Origin: Lachnospiraceae bacterium
GTDB lineage: Bacteria > Bacillota > Clostridia > Lachnospirales > Lachnospiraceae
Direction of reading: 5' to 3'
Length of the DNA stretch: 33,909 bases
NCBI GenBank assembly: GCA_023663945.1
Contig: JAMPGL010000039.1
Location: 1-33,909, forward strand
A program made the translations under genes and the position numbers. The number at the start of each line of letters is the position of its first letter. Positions within the stretch are counted from its first letter, which is position 1. Below, piece after piece: positions 16,601 to 25,468 of the stretch. The notes beneath the pieces are model-generated. The model was not told the DNA's origin. It saw nothing but the letters and a program-made list of their open reading frames with translations, and ran no database searches.

Positions 16601-16621
16601 TTTATAGGAAGGCAAAAATAG

Positions 16622-16720
16622 AGCTGTCAGAAAACAGCATGAGCAGGAAAAGCTATCCTGCTTGATGCTCCGTATGCCTGCATCGGTGTGCTGGCTTATA
16701 AGGCGTGAACGTATGGGAAA
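16622..16720 (+). other. Possible structured leader before the small helical gene
   Basis: Between the terminator and the next gene are a GCTGT/ACAGC hairpin (16623-16638), a larger hairpin pairing AGCAT and AGCAGGA (16636-16648) with TCCTGCT and ATGCT (to about 16669), and a later ATGCCT/AGGCGT pairing. The first two share three bases and so would compete. No known riboswitch class is recognised and no promoter is obvious. Confidence 0.3.
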
Positions 16721-16731
16721 GGATTTAAAAG

Positions 16732-17163
16732 ATGAAGAGTGATGATGTTGGTATTCTCCAAGAGATACAAAAAAATACAAAGATGGCAATGAAGGCGATT
16801 GACGCCTTGAGTGGGAAGATTTACGATGACTCCTTATCGGTGCAGATGGCGCGGGAGTCCATGAAATATGCGGAAATATATAATAAAGCAACGGACCGGC
16901 TGTTAAACGGCAAAGCCGCCTTTTACCGGGACAACGGGCTGCAGGACATGATGCTAAAGGGCAGCGTCAATATGAATACTATGCTGAACACCAGCACCAG
17001 CCATATTGCGGAAATGCTGATTCAGGGCTCGAACCGCGGATTGACCAGCATGTGGAAATCGATCAACCACAACGAGCGGGCGGGGGATGTGTCTATGGAG
17101 ATTGCCAAGGAGCTTATGGATTTTGAAGAAAAAAGCATTGAACGCCTAAAGCAGTACCTTTAA
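16732..17163 (+). CDS. Small helical protein of unknown function
   Basis: The 143-residue soluble protein appears almost entirely alpha-helical, with no cysteine, signal peptide or membrane segment. The Met content is high (about 15 residues). I recognise no family. GAAAGGA lies upstream of the ATG. It stands alone between the oxidoreductase terminator and the gdhA promoter. The coding quality (codon use like its neighbours, an intact frame and a good ribosome site) supports a real gene. Confidence 0.7.
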   Translation: MKSDDVGILQEIQKNTKMAMKAIDALSGKIYDDSLSVQMARESMKYAEIYNKATDRLLNGKAAFYRDNGLQDMMLKGSVNMNTMLNTSTSHIAEMLIQGSNRGLTSMWKSINHNERAGDVSMEIAKELMDFEEKSIERLKQYL

Positions 17164-18633
<1,470 letters not shown>

Positions 18634-18643
18634 GATGATTTTT

Positions 18644-18677
18644 AAGCCCCGAAATGCTTGGCTTTCGGGGCTTTTTT
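18644..18677 (+). terminator. Strong terminator of gdhA
   Basis: AAGCCCCGAAA (18644-18654) pairs perfectly with TTTCGGGGCTT (18663-18673) around an 8-nt loop, followed by T residues. Confidence 0.93.
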
Positions 18678-18679
18678 AA

Positions 18680-19012
18680 CAGATTCGGAATTTGGCAAGG
18701 CTTGATCGGATTGCATGGGATGAAAGCACACACCGAAGCGGATTGAATAAGCATCTGTTTTCTTATATAGAATACTGCGGCTTGGATACCAAAGACTATA
18801 TTAAAGAGTATCTGTATATATTAAACTGGATAAGACATTTGGGGCATTGCCAAAGAGAATAATTTAATCCTGAACAAGCAGGAAAGGATTGTGACAGCAT
18901 TTCTTCACACCTTTTGGAAACAAAGCAAGAGATAGAAAAAATGATCAAAAAACGTCAAATCAGTGAGGAAGCAAGAAGCTCGGAGGAGAACAGATGCCTT
19001 TTGTTGAATTGA
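18680..19012 (+). pseudogene. Truncated, interrupted gene remnant (unknown family)
   Basis: One reading frame runs 110 codons from directly behind the gdhA terminator to a TGA at 19010-19012, broken once by TAA at 18860-18862. Before the stop it reads like protein (for example RIAWDESTHRSGLNKHL and YIEYCGLDTKDYIKEYL); after it comes a charged helical stretch (ETKQEIEKMIKKRQISEEAR). There is no start codon, so the 5' end is missing. It overlaps the start of the next gene by 19 nt. I do not recognise the family. Confidence 0.5.
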
Positions 19013-19410
19013 AATTATGTGAAAAAATCGGAAAAATCCTTATAGAAGCAAAAAAATTGTATCATGGGGAAACTTTGACTTTGCTTACAGCATGGCTGAG
19101 GTCTTATGTTTTTTCTGAAATGATTTTAGGAAATGAGGTGTTTTGTTCCCAAGCAAAGACATATGTGGCGAGGTGTTTTGTAGAGGAAAAATTTGGCATA
19201 CTTTCTCAAACAGAAGCGGCAGAAATTGATAATGATGTATTATATTGGTTCGGCTATCTTGTGAGCTACTGGTGTTTTGCTTATCAATTGGAGCCGGGGA
19301 ATATTGCAGAAAATTACGATATAGAAAAAATTGTAAATGCGTATGAAGCATTGCATTCCGTAAGCGTAAAGACAGCAATCAGAATAATTACGGAGGAATA
19401 TGTTCTATGA
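18994..19410 (+). CDS. Partner protein of the DUF3990 gene, possible antitoxin
   Basis: The 138-residue helical, aromatic-rich cytoplasmic protein has no motif I can name; the C-terminal half reads DVLYWFGYLVSYWCFAYQL then an amphipathic helix. The ATG has GGAGGAGAA just upstream. Its stop overlaps the DUF3990 start by 4 nt (19407-19410), the tight coupling typical of toxin-antitoxin pairs. The antitoxin role is inferred only from this order and from the neighbouring gene. Codon use is AT-rich relative to the housekeeping genes. Confidence 0.65.
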   Translation: MPFVELKLCEKIGKILIEAKKLYHGETLTLLTAWLRSYVFSEMILGNEVFCSQAKTYVARCFVEEKFGILSQTEAAEIDNDVLYWFGYLVSYWCFAYQLEPGNIAENYDIEKIVNAYEALHSVSVKTAIRIITEEYVL

Positions 19411-20021
19411 GCAGGATAGAGGTCTATCATGGTTCTGGTATGGAAGTAAAAAAACCATCATTGGAATACGGACGATATGATGCTGATTTTGGAATCGGTT
19501 TTTATGTGACTCAGGATTATGAAATGGCGGAAAAATGGGCGGCGATTAAGAAAACGAGTGTTATAAATGTTTATGAATTGGATTTGGATAACCTAAACGG
19601 GATTGAATTTGGGCTGGATAAGAGCTGGCTTGATTTTATTGTGCAAAACAGAATTGGGAGCGAACGAATAAATATTGACATTACTGACGTGGATTATATT
19701 ATTGGAGCTACGGCAGATGACAAATTGTTTTCGGTGATAGAACAGTATGAGGATAATCTGATTGATGTTGATTCGGCAGTAAAGGCAATGAACGCCATGA
19801 AAATTGGAAAACAAATATCTTTATGTTCGGAAAAAGCCGTTACTGCGATACAATTTACATCTTCCCACATGGTAACGGATGAAAGAAAAGAAGAGTTATC
19901 CGTATTGCGCAAGCAGGCAAGGAGGGAAACGAATGAAATCGTGGAACGGATTTTAAAAGAACGGGTGAAAGAGAAAAATGAGAAGCCGGGACCGGCACCC
20001 AAAATACACAGAAGACGATAA
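19407..20021 (+). CDS. DUF3990-domain protein, ADP-ribosyltransferase-like
   Basis: The 204-residue protein begins VYHGSGMEVKKPSLEYGRYDADFGIGFYVT, which fits DUF3990 (written here as VYHGSG at about residues 7-12, DFGIGFYVT at about 27-35, then EMAEKWA). DUF3990 belongs to the ADP-ribosyl superfamily; the HG, FYVT and later Glu regions match the fold's conserved positions. It is expected to modify a target with an NAD-derived group, as in toxin-antitoxin modules, but this is unproven. The C-terminal tail is very basic (PAPKIHRRR). It is coupled to the upstream partner and followed by a small broken gene. Confidence 0.72.
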   Translation: MSRIEVYHGSGMEVKKPSLEYGRYDADFGIGFYVTQDYEMAEKWAAIKKTSVINVYELDLDNLNGIEFGLDKSWLDFIVQNRIGSERINIDITDVDYIIGATADDKLFSVIEQYEDNLIDVDSAVKAMNAMKIGKQISLCSEKAVTAIQFTSSHMVTDERKEELSVLRKQARRETNEIVERILKERVKEKNEKPGPAPKIHRRR

Positions 20022-20056
20022 CAGAAAATATGATATAAAAAGGAGAATAAAAAAGC

Positions 20057-20284
20057 ATGGAAAAATTTGAAATAGACAGTACACTGCCTAAATTTTTGAG
20101 GGAATCCATAGAAGCTTTTCTGGTTGGCAAGGAAAAGCATGAGAGCGGAATAGGATATTCAGAATTTGATATGGATTATTGTGACCTGTAGACTGATATT
20201 AACGTGTGTGAAGTAGAGCAGATGATTACTCCAGATGAGGCGTGGCGGTTAAGGGAAAAGTATCTGGGATTACAGAAAATGTGA
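20057..20284 (+). pseudogene. Small acidic partner gene interrupted by an amber codon
   Basis: An ATG at 20057 behind AAAAGGAG opens a frame of 44 codons ending in TAG (20189-20191). The same frame continues for 30 codons to TGA (20282-20284), reading INVCEVEQMITPDEAWRLREKYL. That tail matches the pattern I know from small proteins following DUF3990 genes in Clostridia (I.sEVe..I..EqAW.LReKYL). A CAG-to-TAG change would explain it. The result is a 44-residue truncated product unless the stop is suppressed. Confidence 0.6.
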
Positions 20285-20303
20285 CATATATTAGGAGACT
20301 GAG

Positions 20304-20444
20304 ATGATTGATTTTACAAAACGTGAACATTTAAAAAGGGGATATGCAGGCGCTAATGGCAATAAAATCAGTGTACGGTATAAAGGGGAAGATAGTGGGA
20401 ATAAATCTGAATTGTCAGAAAATAGAAGTATACAGGTGGGTTAA
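20304..20444 (+). pseudogene. HipA-like kinase N-terminal remnant
   Basis: A 46-codon frame with a good AGGAG site reads FTKREHLKRGYAGANGNKIS then VRYKGED. The YxGANGxKIxVxY pattern is the usual N-terminus of clostridial HipA-like proteins, in which YMLKFPP should follow. Here the match ends after the GE and a stop comes soon after. About 300 residues of kinase are absent, so this is a stub. Family assignment rests on a short match. Confidence 0.45.
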
Positions 20445-20483
20445 AAAAAGGCGAAAATGTTGCGTAAATAAGCGTTATATTAT

Positions 20484-20516
20484 GCAATTGCGATGAATGC
20501 ACAGGGTATTGTGTAA
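20484..20516 (+). repeat. gdhA 3'-end direct repeat, copy 2 (putative att site)
   Basis: This is the second copy of the 33-nt gdhA end, including the stop codon. It would encode [10 protein letters not shown]-stop against [10 protein letters not shown]-stop in gdhA. Sequence upstream of it is not gdhA-like. Confidence 0.6.
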
Positions 20517-20733
20517 TCACAACCTGCTAAGATGATAAATGTTGTGGAGAAGTTCTATAAACATGGAGTTTATGGGACTTTTCTTTATGAATCTGTAGTA
20601 TAAAGGCATGGTAGTTTGGTTATGGTGATATAAAGCCAGATGCATAGAGATATTGGTAAAAGTAATATATAATCTTGACAATGCTGGAATTGAAAAATAT
20701 TTAAAACTTTGGTATGATAATAAAACAGATTGA
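20517..20733 (+). other. Decayed coding remnants
   Basis: No intact gene is present, but short protein-like stretches occur. A 23-codon frame from ATG 20532 reads VVEKFYKHGVYGTFLYES; another frame ending at 20733 reads DNAGIEKYLKLWYDNKTD. They are separated by stops and frameshifts. I take them as debris of unknown genes, continuous with the accessory patch. Confidence 0.35.
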
Positions 20734-20760
20734 TTCACATTAATAAAGCATAAAGGGGCA

Positions 20761-21006
20761 ATAAAAATACAGATTGCATATGAAAAAGAAGCAGCAAAGC
20801 GTATTCAGGAACAGGATAAACCTACACGACAAAGATTGAAAGCTGCAATAGAAAAATTACCTGATGGAGATGTTAAAAGACTGCAAGGATATAAAAATGA
20901 TTATAGATTGCGTGTGGGTAATTTGAGGGATATATATTCTGTGGATGATGATATAATCATAGTAAAGGATGTATTACCAAGAGGACAGGCATATAAGAGA
21001 TTGTAG
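20761..21006 (+). pseudogene. relE: RelE/ParE-type toxin with ATA in place of the start codon
   Basis: The 81-codon frame matches the RelE family: YEKEAAKRIQEQDKPTRQRL, AAIEKLPDGDVKRLQGY, YRLRVGNLRDIYSV and the C-terminal LPRGQAYKRL. The reading frame is complete, but no ATG, GTG or TTG exists at its head; the expected start is ATA at 20761-20763, just behind AAAGGGG. The in-frame region upstream reaches a TGA at 20731 without a start. Either the toxin is silenced by an ATG-to-ATA change or it uses a rare start. The antitoxin follows immediately. RelE proteins cleave mRNA on the ribosome. Confidence 0.7.
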
Positions 21007-21018
21007 GAGGCATTGAAA

Positions 21019-21210
21019 ATGAGTAAGGAAATGTTAAAAGGCATGATTGAGTTAGTACCAGATGAAGATATAGAAACAATTTATAATGTTATTGTTAAAT
21101 TCATTCCTGAAGATGCTCCTTTACCGGATGAGATAGAAGCTATAGAGAGGGCGAATAGAAGCATAGCAGAAAACGGAACAATCCCTCATGAGGCAATAAA
21201 GTGGGATTGA
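21019..21210 (+). CDS. relB: RelB-type antitoxin
   Basis: The 63-residue acidic protein has an N-terminal helical region (MSKEMLKGMIELVPDEDIETIYNVI, with the first 20 residues forming a helix) and an extended acidic tail ending in PHEAIKWD, a usual arrangement for antitoxins that wrap a RelE toxin. The TAGGAGG site overlaps the toxin stop, so the pair is coupled. ATG 21019 is preferred over TTG 21013, which is only 2 nt from that site. The reverse order, toxin first, is common for this subgroup. A strong terminator follows. Confidence 0.7.
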   Translation: MSKEMLKGMIELVPDEDIETIYNVIVKFIPEDAPLPDEIEAIERANRSIAENGTIPHEAIKWD

Positions 21211-21257
21211 GATAATTGAAATGACCCCCGAAATTATCAGACAAAATTTATAAACCG

Positions 21258-21287
21258 CCCCGTAGATGCCGAATCTACGGGGTTTTT
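21258..21287 (+). terminator. Strong terminator after the toxin-antitoxin pair
   Basis: CCCCGTAGAT (21258-21267) pairs perfectly with ATCTACGGGG (21273-21282) around a 5-nt loop, followed by five T. It also lies just past the end of the convergent minus-strand gene. Confidence 0.93.
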
Positions 21288-21307
21288 GTTTACAATCTTA
21301 TTGCAGA

Positions 21308-21925
21308 TTATCCAACGCTCCCGGCATCTCCCACAGCAGAAGCGATTACTTCCTCGGCGCTGACTACATCAGGCGCAGATCCTTGAAGAGAGCCGTCATT
21401 TGCCACATCCATAGGATTCGGATTGTCCGGTTTTTCTTCGTCATCATCCCAGAGGGAATCATGTTTCTTTCTGTCTTTTTCTTGAAGCTCGCTCAAAGAT
21501 GCCATATTTTTGGCGGACATATACAGTTCCATGCTGTATTCCATAAGCTTTTGTTCGTCGGAGGCAGGTACAATATCGCCTCTTCCGATGCGTCTTGCAA
21601 CCTCCATGATCTTAATCAGATCCTGAGTATATTCTTCCATGGCTTCGCCCTGTTGTTTTGTGGCTTCCGCATTGAACAGGAGCATATGCTGTTCCATGAT
21701 TTTATCCATAAAATTGCGGTATTCCTCATATTTCTCGGAAACAGCATTATAGGATAATTCCAAGGTTGCCGCCTCATTGGCGTATTGTTCTTTGCCATCC
21801 GGAAGAATACTCATCTTGTGTTCCAGTTCCTTTTTCTGCTTTGCCAGAGATAGTTTTTGCTGGTGAAACTCTTTGATCTGTGCAGAATAAATTTGTCTTG
21901 CTTCCCCTATTTTCATTTCATTCAC
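21308..21925 (-). CDS. Coiled-coil protein of unknown function
   Basis: The 205-residue protein is soluble and helical. Residues about 5-80 are Gln/Lys/Glu-rich with heptad-like spacing (coiled coil), a conserved-looking core reads EAMEEYTQDLIKIMEVARRIGRGDIVPASDEQKLMEY (about 95-130, key residues MEVARRI and PASDE), and the last 50 residues are acidic and disordered. I have seen similar proteins in Lachnospiraceae but know no function. The first ATG has AAGGA at good distance. A consensus promoter lies upstream. Confidence 0.75.
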   Translation of the reverse strand: MNEMKIGEARQIYSAQIKEFHQQKLSLAKQKKELEHKMSILPDGKEQYANEAATLELSYNAVSEKYEEYRNFMDKIMEQHMLLFNAEATKQQGEAMEEYTQDLIKIMEVARRIGRGDIVPASDEQKLMEYSMELYMSAKNMASLSELQEKDRKKHDSLWDDDEEKPDNPNPMDVANDGSLQGSAPDVVSAEEVIASAVGDAGSVG

Positions 21926-21940
21926 ATCCTTGTACTGAGG

Positions 21941-22009
21941 GCGGTATATCCGTATACCGCATTAAATAAAGTTACCAGTGCTTTGTCAAATGTCTGCATG
22001 CCGCATGCA
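21941..22009 (-). promoter_or_regulatory. Promoter with two palindromes for the coiled-coil gene
   Basis: On the minus strand, TTGACA (21984-21989) and TTTAAT (21961-21966) have a 17-nt spacer. An 8-bp palindrome GCGGTATA/TATACCGC (21941-21960, 4-nt centre) lies just downstream of the -10. A TGCATGC/GCATGCA palindrome (21995-22009) lies just upstream of the -35. Both are placed like regulator sites. The rest of 21926-22255 up to the blaI promoter has no gene. Confidence 0.65.
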
Positions 22010-22109
22010 CAGGCATGATGCATTACAGCCGCTTGACAAGACTTTTATTATATATCGGCAGAAAGGGAGTTTAAACTTAGAAAGCTTAGGCAAATTTATG
22101 TAATATCTC

Positions 22110-22163
22110 TTGACGAACATCTTCGGCAGTTGTAGAATATAATCACATTCGGCAAATGCCGAA
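22110..22163 (+). promoter_or_regulatory. Promoter and probable operator of the BlaI-type operon
   Basis: TTGACG (22110-22115) and TAGAAT (22133-22138) are 17 nt apart, with an overlapping TATAAT at 22138-22143. TTCGGCA occurs in the spacer (22122-22128) and again as a perfect palindrome TTCGGCA-AA-TGCCGAA at 22148-22163, near the start point. A repressor bound to both would block transcription, matching BlaI autoregulation. Confidence 0.6.
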
Positions 22164-22184
22164 GATAATGCTGGGCAAAATAAG

Positions 22185-22254
22185 AAGTACAGGAAAGGAA
22201 GTACAGGAAAGGAAGCACAGGAAAGGAAGTACGGGAAAGAAAGTGCGAGGCAAG
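22185..22254 (+). repeat. Five 14-bp tandem repeats containing Shine-Dalgarno-like GGAAAGG
   Basis: Units start at 22185, 22199, 22213, 22227 and 22241. The first two are identical (AAGTACAGGAAAGG), the third differs at one base, and the last two are more diverged. The array lies in the leader of the BlaI-type gene, just upstream of its real AAGGAG site. Confidence 0.75.
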
Positions 22255-22273
22255 AATGGAAAGGAGAGAGCAG

Positions 22274-22654
22274 ATGAAGAGACTGCCGGATTCGGAGCTG
22301 GAAATTATGATGATTATATGGGATTATGACAAGCCTGTGACACGGACGGAGATTGAGGAGCGGCTTGACGGGGAACGTAAGCTTTCCCCGACGACGGTTC
22401 TTTCCTTTCTTTCCAGACTGCAGGAGAAGGGATTTCTCAAGGTGGAGAAGTCAGGCAAGAACAATATTTATCTTGCGCTGATTAGGAGAGAGGATTATAT
22501 GCGGACTGAGAGCCGGAATATTTTAAAGCGTCTGTATCAAAATTCTGCCAGAAATTTTTTGGCGGCGCTGTACGACGGGGAGGCTCTCACGGAAGAAGAA
22601 TTGGAAGAGCTGGAGGATTATATCAGCACAAAGCGAAAGGAACAGTCAAAATGA
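22274..22654 (+). CDS. BlaI/MecI-family repressor
   Basis: The 126-residue repressor has the family layout: an N-terminal winged helix (LPDSELEIMMIIWD, TRTEIEERL, LSPTTVLSFLSRLQEKGFL) and a helical dimerisation tail. In BlaI/MecI the repressor is inactivated by proteolysis triggered by the M56 receptor; here the receptor gene overlaps by 4 nt. ATG 22274 is chosen because AAGGAG lies 7 nt upstream and the product length matches the family; an earlier ATG (22256) has no such spacing. Confidence 0.92.
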   Translation: MKRLPDSELEIMMIIWDYDKPVTRTEIEERLDGERKLSPTTVLSFLSRLQEKGFLKVEKSGKNNIYLALIRREDYMRTESRNILKRLYQNSARNFLAALYDGEALTEEELEELEDYISTKRKEQSK

Positions 22655-25464
22655 GAGAATTATTTTTGAATGTGATTGAGATAAATATAGCGGTATCCAT
22701 TGTGTTTCTGGCTGTTTGTGTCCTAAAAGGAAAACTGAGAAAGCGTTATGGCGCGGGCTGGCTCAAGATGGTCTGGCTTTTGTTGGCGGTGCGTCTCTTG
22801 ATTCCCGTTAATTTTTCTCTGCCGGGAGGGTTTCTTTTGGTGAATTTGTCAGGGATTCCCTTTTTGCGGACAGAGGAGGACACAGCAGATTTTGTTGAGG
22901 GAATGGCAGAGTGGGGCAAAGAAACGGCGGAATCTGGCAAAGGAATAACAGATTCGGACAAGGATACAGCAGATTTTAGCACTGAAATGGCAGATTTCAG
23001 TGCTGGAATGGCAGATTTTAGTAATGCAACGGCAGATTTAAACAAGGTATCCGCAGAAATAGAGAAGCAGGACGGAGGTAATCCGTCGCAGATGGAATTG
23101 GGAGCAGGGCAGGCAAAGGAACAAGGCAGACAGGAAGAGAATGGGGGGACAGACGGCACGGCAGACAGAGAGAATGAGAATCCCTATATTGCACCTGCTG
23201 GGGAAGGAGAACTGCTGTCGGAGCTGCTGCTCTTAGCAGGAACCAGAATTTGGCAGGCGGGAATGCTGATTTTCTTTTTGTATTATCTGGTAAGTTATGG
23301 ATATTTTTCCGTGAAGCTTAAGAGAAGCTTACAGCCGGTTGCTGACAGGAGCGTTAAAAGGCGGATTGACAGCTGGCAGAAGCATTTTATGGGAAAAATC
23401 AGGCTTGCTTCCTGTCAAAGTGCATTGGTAAGCAGTCCCATGATAGTGGGGATTTTGGCACCAAAGCTGATTCTTCCGGAAGGAAAGAAAAATTGGTCTG
23501 AGGAGGAGTTGGAATTTGTGACTGCCCATGAACTCTGTCATTATCGGAACAGGGATCTTTGGCTGAAGCTTCTGATGACGGCAGCGTGCTGTGTGAATTG
23601 GTTTAATCCGCTGGTCTTTCTGCTGAGAAAGCAGTTTTATTATGATTTAGAGCTTGCCTGTGACGGAAAGGCACTTTCGGGGTATGGCAGAGAGGAGCGG
23701 GAAAGCTATGCAAGGATTATGCTTGCGTTTGCAGGTAAAACTGGCAGGGAGGCGTTTTTTTCTACGGGATTTTCTGGAAATAAAAAGCAGATGAAGCGCA
23801 GGATTGATTACATGTTTGACGATACCCGGAAGAGAAGGGGGATAATAAGCATTGCCGCTGCCGGGCTGGTGATTTTGGCTATGGGACTTTTGATTTCCTG
23901 TGGGTATCAGCAGGAAAGGGCGGAGGAACCGCAAAATAGTCAAAGCGAAGTGGACGAAAATGAAATACCGGATGGGGAAAAGATACCGGAGCAGGAGGCT
24001 CTTGCACAAAGTGAGGAAGGGGATGAAGAAGTACAAGATGTTCCTTATGATGTGAACAATGAGTATAATGAAATGATCCGGTGCCACGGAGATGACATTT
24101 ACATTGCCAGAGAGGATGGAATTTACCGTTTATCTGATGATGGAGAGGAGGAAGAGCTTTTATATGCAAATAAATATGAAATAAGGAGAGGGATGGAACT
24201 TTATCAGGATTCTCTTTATTTTTGCGGTACAGCAATGCGGGGAGGACAGGAGGCGGCAACCATTTACCGGATGGATTTAAACACCTATGAGGTGGAAGAT
24301 GCGCTTGCACTGTTTGGCAGTCTCTTTGACACGCTCTATCATATCACGATTTATGAGGGCAGGCTCTATGCGGCAAGCGGATACGCTCAGAGAATCGGCT
24401 TTGAACTGGATGAAAATGGCGTTATTACCAAACAGCTTGATGCCAAGGCAGATGACTTTTTATTTAAGGAGGACAACGCTTATTGGGGGCTGCAGTTAAA
24501 GATTTGGAATAACGAAGTGGAATTTGGCTCTGAGGAATATTGGAATGTGACAGACCAGATGAACGGAATGTACCGGAACATCATAGATGCGGCCGCCTGT
24601 GAGCGGATGTTGGATGGAAATCAGGTAGTTGCAAAGTATAAGGACGAACTATTGACAAGTATTTATCTGAAAAAGAAAGACGGAGATTACGAGTTTTTGT
24701 GCGATACCATAAGCTATCCGTCACTGGTGACGGAAACGGGGGTGTACTATTTTCCTGACGAGGGATTTGAAATTTGGTATGTGGATTATGAAACCAAAAC
24801 GAATCAGATGATATGGAAAAAGGAAGACCAAAGGAAGTACCGTGAGACCCAGCTTGTAAACTATGATAAGGAGTATATCTATTTTACCGTCTCGAATCAG
24901 ATTGGCAATTATGAGGGAGACGACGATGGATTGACGATACTGCGAGAATCCTATCTGATGCGGGTTCCCAGATGGCAGGAAGGAAAAGCGGAAAGGATTT
25001 ATCAGTTTGACATGGAGCACCGCATAGGCAGTTTACAGTTAAATTGTGCCGTGGCAGACGGGCAAATGTTCTTTAATGACTATGAGACCGTATCTTTAGA
25101 TCCGGCGCAGAACCATGTGGACAACAGCGGAGAATCTTCCGAGGATGCGGCGGCAATGGAACAGGTAATGGAAGGCTTTGCCGAGGCTTATTTTCAAAAT
25201 GATGAGGAGTCCCTGCGGACATATCTTTCTGAGGATTATACGGACAAAATGGATCTGTACCCGTATCCGGAACAAGCTGGGGAAATAGAAGGACTGTACA
25301 TTTCCGGGCTTCCGGACGGGAACCTTCCGGAAGGAGCATTCTGTTATGTGTCTTATGAATTTCGCGGAAATGTGGAGACGGATGAGGCTCTTTCTTACCT
25401 GAGTACAGAAATGGTTAAAACGCCCGAAGGGTGGAAAATCAGCTTTTACGGGCTGGAAGGATAA
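22651..25464 (+). CDS. M56 (BlaR1-like) metallopeptidase receptor with non-penicillin-binding sensor
   Basis: The 937-residue membrane protein begins with two hydrophobic helices (about 8-24, 37-57), then an unusually long loop (about 65-205) with a heptad-residue repeat. A third helix (about 207-228) leads to the zinc-protease domain, with HELCHY at 293-298 (His293, Glu294, His297) and a Glu-rich helix near ELACDG, then a fourth helix near 400-418. The outer part (about 440-830) is a repetitive, Tyr/Asp-rich region resembling DUF5050-like propeller repeats (DDIYIAREDGIYRLS and similar), followed by an NTF2-like C-terminal domain. No transpeptidase SxxK-type sensor is seen. It probably cleaves or triggers cleavage of the BlaI repressor on an unknown signal. 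Confidence 0.87.
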   Translation: MRELFLNVIEINIAVSIVFLAVCVLKGKLRKRYGAGWLKMVWLLLAVRLLIPVNFSLPGGFLLVNLSGIPFLRTEEDTADFVEGMAEWGKETAESGKGITDSDKDTADFSTEMADFSAGMADFSNATADLNKVSAEIEKQDGGNPSQMELGAGQAKEQGRQEENGGTDGTADRENENPYIAPAGEGELLSELLLLAGTRIWQAGMLIFFLYYLVSYGYFSVKLKRSLQPVADRSVKRRIDSWQKHFMGKIRLASCQSALVSSPMIVGILAPKLILPEGKKNWSEEELEFVTAHELCHYRNRDLWLKLLMTAACCVNWFNPLVFLLRKQFYYDLELACDGKALSGYGREERESYARIMLAFAGKTGREAFFSTGFSGNKKQMKRRIDYMFDDTRKRRGIISIAAAGLVILAMGLLISCGYQQERAEEPQNSQSEVDENEIPDGEKIPEQEALAQSEEGDEEVQDVPYDVNNEYNEMIRCHGDDIYIAREDGIYRLSDDGEEEELLYANKYEIRRGMELYQDSLYFCGTAMRGGQEAATIYRMDLNTYEVEDALALFGSLFDTLYHITIYEGRLYAASGYAQRIGFELDENGVITKQLDAKADDFLFKEDNAYWGLQLKIWNNEVEFGSEEYWNVTDQMNGMYRNIIDAAACERMLDGNQVVAKYKDELLTSIYLKKKDGDYEFLCDTISYPSLVTETGVYYFPDEGFEIWYVDYETKTNQMIWKKEDQRKYRETQLVNYDKEYIYFTVSNQIGNYEGDDDGLTILRESYLMRVPRWQEGKAERIYQFDMEHRIGSLQLNCAVADGQMFFNDYETVSLDPAQNHVDNSGESSEDAAAMEQVMEGFAEAYFQNDEESLRTYLSEDYTDKMDLYPYPEQAGEIEGLYISGLPDGNLPEGAFCYVSYEFRGNVETDEALSYLSTEMVKTPEGWKISFYGLEG
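22882..23049 (+). repeat. Eight 21-bp (7-residue) tandem repeats within the M56 gene
   Basis: Residues 78-133 split into eight seven-residue units with consensus [T/M]ADFSxx, the best copies being TADFSTE, MADFSAG and MADFSNA. The DNA units are 21 bp, so copy number could vary without shifting the frame. The region lies in the loop between the second and third membrane helices. Confidence 0.75.
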
Positions 25465-25468
25465 ACAT

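Noticed and set aside
20517-20738. Minus-strand frame of 73 codons in the decayed region
   Set aside because: No ribosome site, low-complexity translation, and plus-strand remnants occupy the same bases.
22185-22254. CRISPR-like array
   Set aside because: Units are 14 bp, contiguous and without spacers, so this is a simple tandem repeat.
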